A stretch of 6,346 nt of DNA, taken from NCBI GenBank assembly GCA_017470045.1, contig JAFUFG010000022.1:1-6346 (forward strand), read 5' to 3'. The stretch is from Bacilli bacterium. Lineage in GTDB: Bacteria; Bacillota_I; Bacilli_A; RF39; UBA660. The position numbers and the translations under genes were made by a program. Positions within the stretch are counted from its first letter, which is position 1. The number at the start of each line of letters is the position of its first letter. Shown here one piece after another: positions 1 through 5,190 of this stretch. The notes under the pieces were generated by a model that saw only the letters and a list, made by a program, of their open reading frames with translations, did no database searches and was not told where the DNA came from.

Positions 1-235
1 CTTCATAAACATCCACTCCTAGAACTTCTCCTAGAATAGATACTTCTTGATCCATTAATTTTTCTAATACAAATCCTCTACCTCGAAATAGAATCCTACC
101 TCCTTGAAATAGAATAGAAATTCGATTTTCTTCCAAAGACAAGATTTTTAGGTAATTTAATATATGAATCCGATTTCGATAAATCGTATAACGAAATTCC
201 GTATCATTAAAATATCGATTGATTTTATCCTTCAA
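1..235 (-). CDS. yqfC: Sporulation protein YqfC (YabP/YqfC family), 3' end off window
   Basis: 78 codons are visible before the window edge; Bacillus YqfC is a little over 90 residues, so most of it is here. The protein is small and beta-rich, with the family's repeating pattern: an I-x-I-x-N stretch and 'LNYLKI' (about residues 21-31), 'ISILFQGGRILFRGRGFVL' (39-57), then 'VSILGEVLGVDVYE' at the visible end. YqfC works with YqfD in the mother cell during sporulation; its biochemical role is not established. The start is inferred as TTG at 235: an in-frame TGA lies three codons upstream, no in-frame ATG exists until deep inside the family domain, and AGGTG sits 7 nt before the TTG. Synteny (rpsU, yqeY, then yqfC) matches the Bacillus chromosome with some genes missing between. 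A sigma-E-like promoter precedes it, as expected for this gene. Identity is from pattern and context, without an alignment. Confidence 0.78.
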   Translation of the reverse strand, partial: MKDKINRYFNDTEFRYTIYRNRIHILNYLKILSLEENRISILFQGGRILFRGRGFVLEKLMDQEVSILGEVLGVDVYE

Positions 236-242
236 GATGCAT

Positions 243-247
243 CACCT
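243..247 (-). promoter_or_regulatory. Shine-Dalgarno AGGTG selecting the TTG start of yqfC
   Basis: AGGTG lies 7 nt before the TTG codon at 235. An overlapping GTG/ATG pair next to it is in another frame and soon reaches a stop, so this site supports the unusual TTG start. Confidence 0.6.
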
Positions 248-252
248 AAAAA

Positions 253-281
253 ATTATATGCAAGAAAAAAAGAAATACGAT
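253..281 (-). promoter_or_regulatory. Putative sigma-E promoter for yqfC
   Basis: On the minus strand ATCGTATT (274-281) resembles the sigma-E -35 consensus GTCATATT at 6 of 8 positions. It is followed after 13 nt by CATATAAT (253-260), which fits the -10 consensus CATACAmT at 7 of 8. In Bacillus the yqfCD genes belong to the sigma-E regulon, so type and place agree. The -35 lies inside the yqeY terminator hairpin. TATAAT is also embedded, so a sigma-A -10 is an alternative, but no good sigma-A -35 is placed for it. Confidence 0.5.
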
Positions 282-291
282 TGTATTTCTT
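264..291 (-). terminator. Rho-independent terminator after yqeY
   Basis: A 9-bp perfect stem AAGAAATAC/GTATTTCTT (270-278 with 283-291) and a 4-nt loop are followed on the minus strand by a run of T (264-270). The yqeY stop codon TAA (290-292) overlaps the foot of the stem. Confidence 0.85.
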
Positions 292-733
292 ATAGATTTT
301 GAAGTCTTTCACGAATCATGGTACTTACATCTTTCATATCTGCTTTACCATTTAATTTTGTTTTTGCAAGTCCCATAACTTTACCCATATCTTTTTGACC
401 TTCTGGTTTTACTTCAGCAAAGATTTCATCAATAACTTTTGCAACTTCTTCACTGCTTAATTGTTCTGGTAAATAATTCATTAAAACATCAATCTCAGAT
501 TGAGTCTTTTCTACTAAATCCGTTCTTCCACCTTTTTCGAATTCAGTAATAGAATCACGTCTCATTTTAATTTGTTTATTTACAACTTCAATAAGTAATT
601 CATCATTTTCTTCTCTCTTATGATCAATTCTCTCTTGTGCCATTGCAGCTTTAATCATACGAATAACAGTAAGTCTTTCTTTTTCATGAGCCTTCATTGC
701 TTCAATCATATCTTTTTGTAATTGTTCTACCAT
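290..733 (-). CDS. yqeY: YqeY / GatB-YqeY domain protein
   Basis: A complete 147-residue protein, the usual length of YqeY (about 148). It is soluble and helical, with the family features 'MVEQLQKDMIEAMKAHEKERLTVIRM' in the N-terminal helical half, the conserved 'YLPEQLSSEEV' turn near residues 88-98 that starts the C-terminal part, and 'KDMGKVMG' near 114-121. The C-terminal half is related to the tail domain of GatB in the Asp/Glu-tRNA amidotransferase. That relation suggests tRNA-linked work, but the cellular function of stand-alone YqeY is not settled. The ATG at 733 is preceded by GAGGAG at good spacing. It lies directly behind rpsU, as in Bacillus, with a terminator between them. A TATAAT at 755-760 could give it its own promoter, though I see no matching -35, so readthrough from rpsU is also likely. 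Confidence 0.93.
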   Translation of the reverse strand: MVEQLQKDMIEAMKAHEKERLTVIRMIKAAMAQERIDHKREENDELLIEVVNKQIKMRRDSITEFEKGGRTDLVEKTQSEIDVLMNYLPEQLSSEEVAKVIDEIFAEVKPEGQKDMGKVMGLAKTKLNGKADMKDVSTMIRERLQNL

Positions 734-754
734 TGTCTCATCTCCTCAACACAT

Positions 755-760
755 ATTATA
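755..760 (-). promoter_or_regulatory. Possible -10 box (TATAAT) for yqeY
   Basis: A perfect TATAAT stands about 20 nt before the yqeY start, just past the rpsU terminator. The position 17 nt upstream is a T-rich terminator tail with no convincing -35, so this is only a candidate. Confidence 0.3.
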
Positions 761-773
761 CAATAAAAAAGGA

Positions 774-804
774 CAAAAAAATAGAGATTTTAATAATCTC
801 TATT
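774..804 (-). terminator. Rho-independent terminator after rpsU
   Basis: A 10-bp perfect stem AATAGAGATT/AATCTCTATT (780-789 with 795-804) and a 5-nt loop are followed by a T run (774-780) and, beyond a short break, a second T run. The rpsU stop codon (790-792) lies in the loop. Confidence 0.85.
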
Positions 805-990
805 GTTAGCACGGTTTCTCTTTTGAGAATTTTTGATACCTTCTTTTTTAGCAGCTCTTCTTCTTACTCCTGGTTTATCGTAAGCTTCTCTTTTTTTCCA
901 TTCTGAAGGGACACCATCTCTTGCCACTTTTTGTTTAAACTTTCTTAGAGCTTGATCTAAATTTCCTCTAACAGTAACTTTAGTTGCCAT
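790..990 (-). CDS. rpsU: 30S ribosomal protein bS21
   Basis: A 66-residue, very basic protein of the small ribosomal subunit, where bS21 sits near the 3' end of 16S rRNA and helps initiation. The family hallmarks are plain: 'VTVRGNLDQALRKFKQKVARDG' at residues 6-27, 'EWKKREAYDKPGVRRRAAKK' at 30-49 and a long Arg/Lys-rich tail. Length matches the family. ATG at 990 is preceded by a strong GGGAGGG ribosome-binding site. It has its own near-perfect sigma-A promoter and a terminator overlapping its stop codon, so it is mainly a one-gene unit. The downstream yqeY and yqfC reproduce the Bacillus order. Confidence 0.97.
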   Translation of the reverse strand: MATKVTVRGNLDQALRKFKQKVARDGVPSEWKKREAYDKPGVRRRAAKKEGIKNSQKRNRANNRDY

Positions 991-1021
991 TCTATCCCTC
1001 CCTTCGCTTCAACTACCAAGA

Positions 1022-1050
1022 ATTATAACAAAGAATTTTTTGATTTTCAA
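1022..1050 (-). promoter_or_regulatory. Sigma-A promoter of rpsU
   Basis: TTGAAA (1045-1050), a spacer of exactly 17 nt, and TATAAT (1022-1027). Transcription should start near 1015, leaving a leader of about 25 nt before the rpsU ATG. This is close to an ideal housekeeping promoter, fitting a ribosomal gene. Confidence 0.9.
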
Positions 1051-1180
1051 CACATTTTCTTGATTTTTTTAACAAAAAACGACAAAGTGAGCCAAATTTC
1101 GCAAGAAAATTCCAAAATATATTCCACTATGGTAGAAAAAAGACAAAAGATATGAAGTTAATGGTAAGCAAATAGCAAGG

Positions 1181-1211
1181 AAAAAAAGAATAACAAGAAC
1201 TCGGATTATTC
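1181..1211 (-). terminator. Terminator of the bacteriocin operon
   Basis: On the minus strand GAATAA (1206-1211) pairs with TTATTC (1188-1193) across a 12-nt loop and is followed by seven T (1181-1187). A competing CTCG/CGAG hairpin lies in the same place. The stem is short and A+T-rich, so strength is uncertain. The stop codon of the second peptide gene (1206-1208) lies within it. The 150 nt or so beyond, up to the rpsU promoter, hold nothing else I can support. Confidence 0.6.
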
Positions 1212-1379
1212 GAGAGGACATAGATTTCCTTCTCCAATTCTACGGATTGCAGAACCTAAACTATGTCCTGCATCATAGAGTACTCTTATCACATTCGTAA
1301 AAGCATTCACCATGCTAGAAGTAATACTAGTACTACCCCCACGAATCGATAATAATTTTTCATCTTCTATCACACTCAT
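1206..1379 (-). CDS. Double-glycine bacteriocin precursor, peptide B
   Basis: A 57-residue precursor. The leader is residues 1-15, MSVIEDEKLLSIRGG, with the hydrophobic residues expected at -4 (I), -7 (L), -12 (I) and -15 (M) from the GG cleavage site, as needed by C39 peptidase exporters. The mature peptide of 42 residues (coded by 1209-1334) begins STSITSSMVN, has an amphipathic or hydrophobic middle, a GxxxG motif (GHSLG), a basic AIRRIGEG stretch, and one cysteine four residues from the end (NLCPLE). Together with peptide A just upstream it looks like one half of a class IIb two-peptide bacteriocin that would insert in a target membrane. Start chosen as ATG 1379, 8 nt after AGGTG and overlapping the stop of peptide A (ATGA); the GTG at 1388 is the end of that Shine-Dalgarno. 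A secreted signal peptide is the main alternative. Confidence 0.88.
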   Translation of the reverse strand: MSVIEDEKLLSIRGGSTSITSSMVNAFTNVIRVLYDAGHSLGSAIRRIGEGNLCPLE

Positions 1380-1522
1380 GAACGACACCTATCTGGATTG
1401 GTTATTCCTTCAAAAACACCAGATAAGAAAACAACCAAAGATGCAATTCCTAAGGCCATCCAAACATTCATCGTAAAACCACCCTTAATATTTGATAATT
1501 GATTATCTGTTAGTTTTTCCAT
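1376..1522 (-). CDS. Double-glycine bacteriocin precursor, peptide A
   Basis: A 48-residue precursor short enough to be missed by usual length cut-offs. The leader MEKLTDNQLSNIKGG (15 residues) is a textbook double-glycine leader with I at -4, L at -7, L at -12 and M at -15. The mature peptide (33 residues, coded by 1379-1477) starts FTMNVWMALG, continues as a strongly hydrophobic segment IASLVVFLSG, contains GxxxG (GVFEG) and ends ITNPDRCRS with its only cysteine third from the end. This is the shape of a membrane-inserting class IIb peptide. ATG at 1522 is 8 nt after AAGGA; an ATG at 1531 in the same frame would lie inside the leader context and has no Shine-Dalgarno. It overlaps the upstream 141-residue gene by 20 nt and peptide B by 4 nt, so translation is probably coupled and near equimolar. 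Confidence 0.85.
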   Translation of the reverse strand: MEKLTDNQLSNIKGGFTMNVWMALGIASLVVFLSGVFEGITNPDRCRS

Positions 1523-1928
1523 CCATATCATCCTTCCATATAATTTGAAAAATTGTAATTAATTTTTTTCGCTCTCTTAAAATCCATATTGTTCCAATCT
1601 CATTTACCTTTCTTTTTTTCTTACCAGAAAAAGATAACTGAATAGAATGGTAATGCTCTTCTTTTTGAAATACATTCTTCTCGATTTTTTCAATTTGATA
1701 AGAATATTTTCGATTACATAGATAAAAGAAATGATTATTCAGTAATTTCGAATATTCTTTATCCGTAACAAACAATTGAATTTGATTATCATCTAAAAAT
1801 ACTACTTGATAAGGATCAAAAACAGAAATTTTAAAACTAGAAAAAACAAGAGAAAAGGAAGTGAGTAAAATGAATAATATGACGCAATAGATTTTTAATA
1901 AAAAAGTTTTTTCATAGTTTTTTTTCAT
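1503..1928 (-). CDS. Short single-TM HlyD-like accessory protein (or immunity protein)
   Basis: A 141-residue protein with an N-terminal transmembrane segment (about residues 8-32), then about 110 residues predicted to face outside. That part has alternating beta-strand patterns ('VVFLDDNQIQLFVTDKEYSKL', 'YSYQIEKIEKNV', 'HSIQLSFSG') and a final 'GTIWILRERKKLITIFQIIWKD'. This resembles the C-terminal beta-domain and closing segment of HlyD-type bacteriocin secretion accessory proteins, but those are usually 400 or more residues with long coiled coils; none is present here. I infer a minimal membrane-fusion partner for the exporter. Since no other immunity gene is seen, self-protection is an alternative. 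Start ATG 1928, preceded by AAGGGG; it overlaps the exporter gene by 17 nt and peptide A by 20 nt. The family assignment comes from pattern only. Confidence 0.7.
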   Translation of the reverse strand: MKKNYEKTFLLKIYCVILFILLTSFSLVFSSFKISVFDPYQVVFLDDNQIQLFVTDKEYSKLLNNHFFYLCNRKYSYQIEKIEKNVFQKEEHYHSIQLSFSGKKKRKVNEIGTIWILRERKKLITIFQIIWKDDMDGKTNR

Positions 1929-3978
1929 CAATTAATTTCCCCTTATCAAGTTTTATCAACCGATTAAAATATTTCTTTGAATTTTTTCGATGACTAATCA
2001 CAATAACAGTTTTATCACTCAAATACTCTAATACATCTTTCAAAATTAGATTCGTCAATTCGATATCAATCTGACCAAAAGCTTCATCAAAAATATAAAT
2101 ACTACTAGAACGCAAAAGACTCCTTGCTAAAATTAGTCGCTGACGCTCTCCACTACTAAGATAGAATCCATTTTCTTCCAATAATACTTTATAATTTGAG
2201 ACTTCTTCTCCAAAGATTCGATTCACTCTAGTAATTCGTATTACTCTTAGAAATTCTTCATCGGATACTTCTTGATATAAACAGATATTTTGATAAATAG
2301 AATCCTGATATAACATTTCATTGGAAGTAACATAAGTAATATACTTTCGAATATTTTCCAAGTGATAATGATTAATATCAATTCCATTAATGGAAATAAA
2401 ACCAAATGGAACATCAATATATCGAAGTAAGATCTTCATCAAAGTACTTTTCCCACTTCCACTATTTCCAAAGAATAAAATTCTTTCTCTCGCATGAATA
2501 GTAAGAGACACCTCATCAAATAGGATACGGTTATGCAAAGAGAAAGTGAAATTTTGAAAACAGATATCTCCGACCATATCATATTTTTGAAAATAATAAC
2601 TTTTCGCAAAACTTTCTTCTTTTAAAAGAAAAATCTCATTCACTCTTCGATAGCAAATTAAAAAATTGGGATATTCCTCTAGTACTTGTAAGAAACGAGG
2701 GATCGAACTTAATACGTATTGAAAGAAAGTTTGATAAAGAATTAAAGTAGATAAACTAAGTCTTTCGTAGATTACCTGATAAGCACCTATCGTATAAACA
2801 GAAATAGAAAGAATGTGTTGAAACAATTCTTTAATGTTAGAATCCAACGATAGAAAGCAAGAATATCGATAATGGTGTTCTAATAAATTTCGATATCTTA
2901 ATAAGAATTTATCATAAAATCGTTTTTCTAAGTGACTCCCCTTTGTAGTATCTACATTACTGATACTCTCAATCATATAAGTTTCCATTCCGTCTTCTAA
3001 ATTTCGAATCTTCTTATACTGTTTCTTCTTTTTATCCTTTCGAATAACCATATAAAAAAAAGTAAAGAAAATATATCCAGTAAAAAGAACCGAAAGATTC
3101 TTTGAATAATGAAACAAAAGAAAGAAAAAGAATAGAATCCGAAATAAATCAGAAAAGAAATAATTCAGAAAAGATACGAGAAAAGACTTCATCGTATTCA
3201 AATCATGAAATCGAGCTAGAACTTCACCAGTAGTTCTATTTTTATAATAAAAATAAGGAAGCAAGAGGAGCTGCTGAAACGTTTTGAAAGTGACAGATTC
3301 GTCAAAGGAGAAAAGTGTTTTATATAAAAATCGATCATATGCATTATGAACCAAGAATAATAGAAAAGAGATACCTCCAATCATCCATGCAATAAGTGGA
3401 ATATTAATGGTAATCAAATAATCAATTCCATAAGAAAGAATATACTTAAAATAAAATGAAATCAGAAATTCGAATAATAATATAAGGGAAGTGAATGAAA
3501 AAATAAGTAAAAAGTATTTTTTTAGATAGGTCTTAAATAAGCTTAATAAAATGGTTTGTTTTCGAATAACAGGTAACTTCTTCTTTGGTTTTAAGTAAAT
3601 ATAATTTCCTGTAGTCATTAATAAAAACTCTGATATTTTTAATACTCTCTTTCCTTTAGCCGGATCCATAATCGTAACTTTATTTTTTTCGATTTTATAT
3701 AAAACAACAAAATGTTGGTAATGACGATTCACATTGATATGAGCAAGACAGGGTAAGTTATTATCTTCAATTTTTTTCAAGTCTCCTGACATACCATAAG
3801 CATCAAAACCAATTTCTTTTGCCGCCTGAATTAGGTTGTAAGCAGAAACTCCATCCTTATTCGTATCCGTTATTTGCCTTAAGTATTCCTTCGATACATC
3901 TCCACCAAAAAATCGAATCACACTAAGCAAACAACAAATACCACAGTCTTTCATTCCATCTTGCAACACAACTTTCAT
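1912..3978 (-). CDS. Bacteriocin ABC exporter with N-terminal C39 peptidase
   Basis: A 688-residue peptidase-containing ABC transporter (PCAT) that cuts double-glycine leaders and exports the peptides across the cytoplasmic membrane. The C39 domain (about 1-130) has oxyanion Gln6, catalytic Cys12 in 'QDGMKDCGICC', His89 in 'YQHFVVLYKI' and Asp105 in 'MDPAKGK'. Transmembrane segments lie roughly at 155-181, 189-211, 267-313 and 386-428. The nucleotide-binding domain (about 470-688) has Walker A GNSGSGKST (504-512), signature LSSGE (607-611), Walker B IYIFDE (627-632) and H-loop His663. Oddities: the Q-loop glutamine position is Ser552 (YVTSNEM), and the D-loop reads GQID. Length is normal for the family. 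ATG 3978 is chosen because AGAGG stands 8 nt before it; GTG 3981 is possible. First gene of the overlapping operon with the accessory protein and two precursors; they are the natural substrates. I see no clear promoter. Confidence 0.96.
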   Translation of the reverse strand: MKVVLQDGMKDCGICCLLSVIRFFGGDVSKEYLRQITDTNKDGVSAYNLIQAAKEIGFDAYGMSGDLKKIEDNNLPCLAHINVNRHYQHFVVLYKIEKNKVTIMDPAKGKRVLKISEFLLMTTGNYIYLKPKKKLPVIRKQTILLSLFKTYLKKYFLLIFSFTSLILLFEFLISFYFKYILSYGIDYLITINIPLIAWMIGGISFLLFLVHNAYDRFLYKTLFSFDESVTFKTFQQLLLLPYFYYKNRTTGEVLARFHDLNTMKSFLVSFLNYFFSDLFRILFFFFLLFHYSKNLSVLFTGYIFFTFFYMVIRKDKKKKQYKKIRNLEDGMETYMIESISNVDTTKGSHLEKRFYDKFLLRYRNLLEHHYRYSCFLSLDSNIKELFQHILSISVYTIGAYQVIYERLSLSTLILYQTFFQYVLSSIPRFLQVLEEYPNFLICYRRVNEIFLLKEESFAKSYYFQKYDMVGDICFQNFTFSLHNRILFDEVSLTIHARERILFFGNSGSGKSTLMKILLRYIDVPFGFISINGIDINHYHLENIRKYITYVTSNEMLYQDSIYQNICLYQEVSDEEFLRVIRITRVNRIFGEEVSNYKVLLEENGFYLSSGERQRLILARSLLRSSSIYIFDEAFGQIDIELTNLILKDVLEYLSDKTVIVISHRKNSKKYFNRLIKLDKGKLIDEKKL

Positions 3979-3986
3979 CACGTATT

Positions 3987-3999
3987 CCTCTCACCTCCT
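3987..3999 (-). promoter_or_regulatory. Double Shine-Dalgarno of the exporter gene
   Basis: AGGAGG (3994-3999) is followed by AGAGG (3987-3991). The second lies 8 nt before ATG 3978; the first is 15 nt away, rather far. The tandem arrangement leaves GTG 3981 or ATG 3978 as possible starts, differing by one residue. Confidence 0.6.
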
Positions 4000-4050
4000 A
4001 TAATATTATTCGAGATGAACAAGGCTTTTCGTACTTTTTTAGTAAAAAAA

Positions 4051-4081
4051 ACAAAAAAAATCATTACCGAAGTAATGATTT
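4051..4081 (-). terminator. UUCG-tetraloop terminator of tRNA-Arg
   Basis: A 10-bp perfect stem AAATCATTAC/GTAATGATTT (4072-4081 with 4058-4067) is closed by a C-TTCG-G tetraloop on the minus strand and followed by a long T tract with a single G interruption. It separates the tRNA unit from the bacteriocin operon. Confidence 0.93.
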
Positions 4082-4091
4082 ATTTCAAAAA

Positions 4092-4168
4092 TGGTGTCCG
4101 CGAGGCGACTCGAACGCCTGACCGATCGCTTAGAAGGCGATTGCTCTATCCAGCTGAGCTACGCAGAC
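4092..4168 (-). tRNA. tRNA-Arg (anticodon UCU)
   Basis: A full cloverleaf on the minus strand: acceptor GTCTGCG pairing with CGCGGAC (one U-G), D-arm GCTC/GAGC, anticodon stem ATCGC/GCGAT with loop CTTCTAA (anticodon TCT, reading AGA), T-arm AGGCG/CGCCT with TTCGAGT loop, discriminator A and an encoded CCA end (4092-4094). Length is 77 nt including CCA. It has its own sigma-A promoter and terminator, so it is a single-gene unit. Confidence 0.97.
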
Positions 4169-4189
4169 ATATTTCAACTGACAACTTAG

Positions 4190-4218
4190 ATTATATAATA
4201 AAAGTACTGATATTTCAA
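4190..4218 (-). promoter_or_regulatory. Sigma-A promoter of tRNA-Arg
   Basis: TTGAAA (4213-4218), 17-nt spacer and TATAAT (4190-4195) on the minus strand, about 22 nt before the mature tRNA 5' end. The -35 box lies in the loop of the hairpin that follows gerM, so one short stretch serves two purposes. Confidence 0.88.
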
Positions 4219-4226
4219 GTACTTTT
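4200..4226 (-). terminator. Probable terminator hairpin after gerM
   Basis: A 9-bp perfect stem AAAAGTACT/AGTACTTTT (4218-4226 with 4200-4208) starts 6 nt after the gerM stop. The T tract on the minus strand is short (TTTTATTATAT), so termination may be partial; the T run is longer on the opposite strand. Confidence 0.55.
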
Positions 4227-4231
4227 TTATT

Positions 4232-5140
4232 TTATAACTCATTTTTCTCAATATTTCGAACATTTTTCCCATCTACTTCCACCATAACCATAGAAACATC
4301 ATAGTTTTCAAATACAGAATAAGAAATACAATAAAGGACCTCTTCTAAGACTTCATCATTACTATCAAATAAGGAATGATTAAAATTTAATACAAAAATA
4401 TCATTTTCTTCTCTAGAATCAATCAACTCCAAATCACGATTCACAACACTTACCAAATCCATAGATGGATTACTAGATAACTCATCTACGATAATATCAA
4501 TCTTATTTCTAGAATCATTTAGATATTTCGTAACAGGAACATAATAAGTATCACCATCATCTTCTAATAAATAATAGACAACTACTTTCGCAATATCTGA
4601 TCTAGAAGTAAGATGAATCACTGGATTAATATCCAAACTTTTATTTAATATCTTTGGATATCCTTCTAAGTAATCCCCTTCAACTAAAATAGTTACTCCA
4701 TCTACCCCATCTAATTCCATTAGACTATAAACAATAGAAATAACACAAGAAGATAAGTTCTTGCTATCTTGAAATTCCTGATTAAAATCAAGAATCAAAT
4801 AGTTCTCATCATAATAGACTTGATTAAGAGAAACGGATTCTTCTAAAAAACCATTTAATCTAGAAGAATATTTAAGATTATTTTTCTTTAAATAAGAAAT
4901 AATTTTAAAAACATTATCTTCCATACGATCTGAAGATAAAAGAATTGGTTTCTTTACAAAATACCCACTACGATCAGTTAAATAAATGGAAGAATTCGCA
5001 ACAGAAGTAACGTCTTCAATGGTAACCATAACAGGAATCGTTTTCTCTTTCGTAATAGAAGAAATAGTGGATACAACTAATAATAAAAACAAACATAAAG
5101 TCGTACGGAAAATCTTTTGAATAGCCTTTTTACGAATCAT
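4232..5140 (-). CDS. gerM: Spore germination/sporulation protein GerM
   Basis: A 302-residue protein with an N-terminal membrane segment (about 13-29) and two GerMN domains. The first (about 51-159) runs from 'IYLTDRSGYFVKKP' through 'NYLILDFNQEF' to 'VTILVEGDYL'; the second (about 186-292) from 'VVVYYLLEDDG' through 'DIFVLNFNHSLF' to 'VMVEVDGKNV'. GerM is needed in Bacillus for normal sporulation and germination and helps anchor the SpoIIIA-SpoIIQ channel complex, which fits its place near spoIIIAH. Bacillus GerM is a lipoprotein of about 366 residues; here no lipobox is seen (the only early cysteine, Cys16, precedes the hydrophobic core), so it is probably anchored by the TM helix. ATG 5140 is chosen because AGGTGA lies at the right distance; GTG 5149 is part of that site. 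A CATAAGAT element (5157-5164) resembles a sigma-E -10, but lacks a good -35. Confidence 0.9.
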   Translation of the reverse strand: MIRKKAIQKIFRTTLCLFLLLVVSTISSITKEKTIPVMVTIEDVTSVANSSIYLTDRSGYFVKKPILLSSDRMEDNVFKIISYLKKNNLKYSSRLNGFLEESVSLNQVYYDENYLILDFNQEFQDSKNLSSCVISIVYSLMELDGVDGVTILVEGDYLEGYPKILNKSLDINPVIHLTSRSDIAKVVVYYLLEDDGDTYYVPVTKYLNDSRNKIDIIVDELSSNPSMDLVSVVNRDLELIDSREENDIFVLNFNHSLFDSNDEVLEEVLYCISYSVFENYDVSMVMVEVDGKNVRNIEKNEL

Positions 5141-5145
5141 TTTCT

Positions 5146-5151
5146 TCACCT
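5146..5151 (-). promoter_or_regulatory. Shine-Dalgarno AGGTGA deciding the gerM start
   Basis: AGGTGA ends 5 nt before ATG 5140. The in-frame GTG at 5149 is itself part of this site, so a start there would have no ribosome-binding site of its own. Confidence 0.7.
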
Positions 5152-5163
5152 ATTTCATCTTAT

Positions 5164-5190
5164 GAAAAAAGCGTACCATTTAGTACGCTT
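5164..5190 (-). terminator. Rho-independent terminator after gerE
   Basis: An 8-bp perfect stem AAGCGTAC/GTACGCTT (5183-5190 with 5169-5176) and a 6-nt loop are followed by a T run on the minus strand. The gerE stop codon TAA (5189-5191) overlaps the stem foot. Confidence 0.88.

Noticed and set aside
697..906. Plus-strand open frame opposite yqeY/rpsU, 69 codons
   Set aside because: It lies antisense to two well-recognised genes and their terminator; the product is Ser/Phe-rich low-complexity sequence, as expected from reading Lys/Arg-rich codons backwards, and there is no ribosome-binding site.
1047..1127. Minus-strand 26-codon frame starting with GTG, after the bacteriocin terminator
   Set aside because: No Shine-Dalgarno, no double-glycine leader, and it overlaps the -35 box of the rpsU promoter. 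Not a third peptide gene.
4001..4050. Promoter for the bacteriocin operon between the tRNA terminator and the exporter
   Set aside because: TATTAT/TAATAT and an AATATTATA near the sigma-K -10 pattern are present, but no -35 for sigma-A, sigma-E or sigma-K stands at correct spacing. I do not call one, although some promoter must be close by.
4092..4168. tRNA-Arg as attB site with a direct repeat at the other end of the cassette
   Set aside because: I looked for a copy of the tRNA 3' segment between 1000 and 1210 and found none; no integrase is in the window. Kept only as an inference on position.
3961..4287. Plus-strand open frame of 108 codons
   Set aside because: It runs antisense through the tRNA-Arg gene, two terminators and the ends of two genes. 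The piece resembling 'EATRTPDRSLRRRLLYPAELRRH' is the well-known spurious translation of an antisense tRNA.
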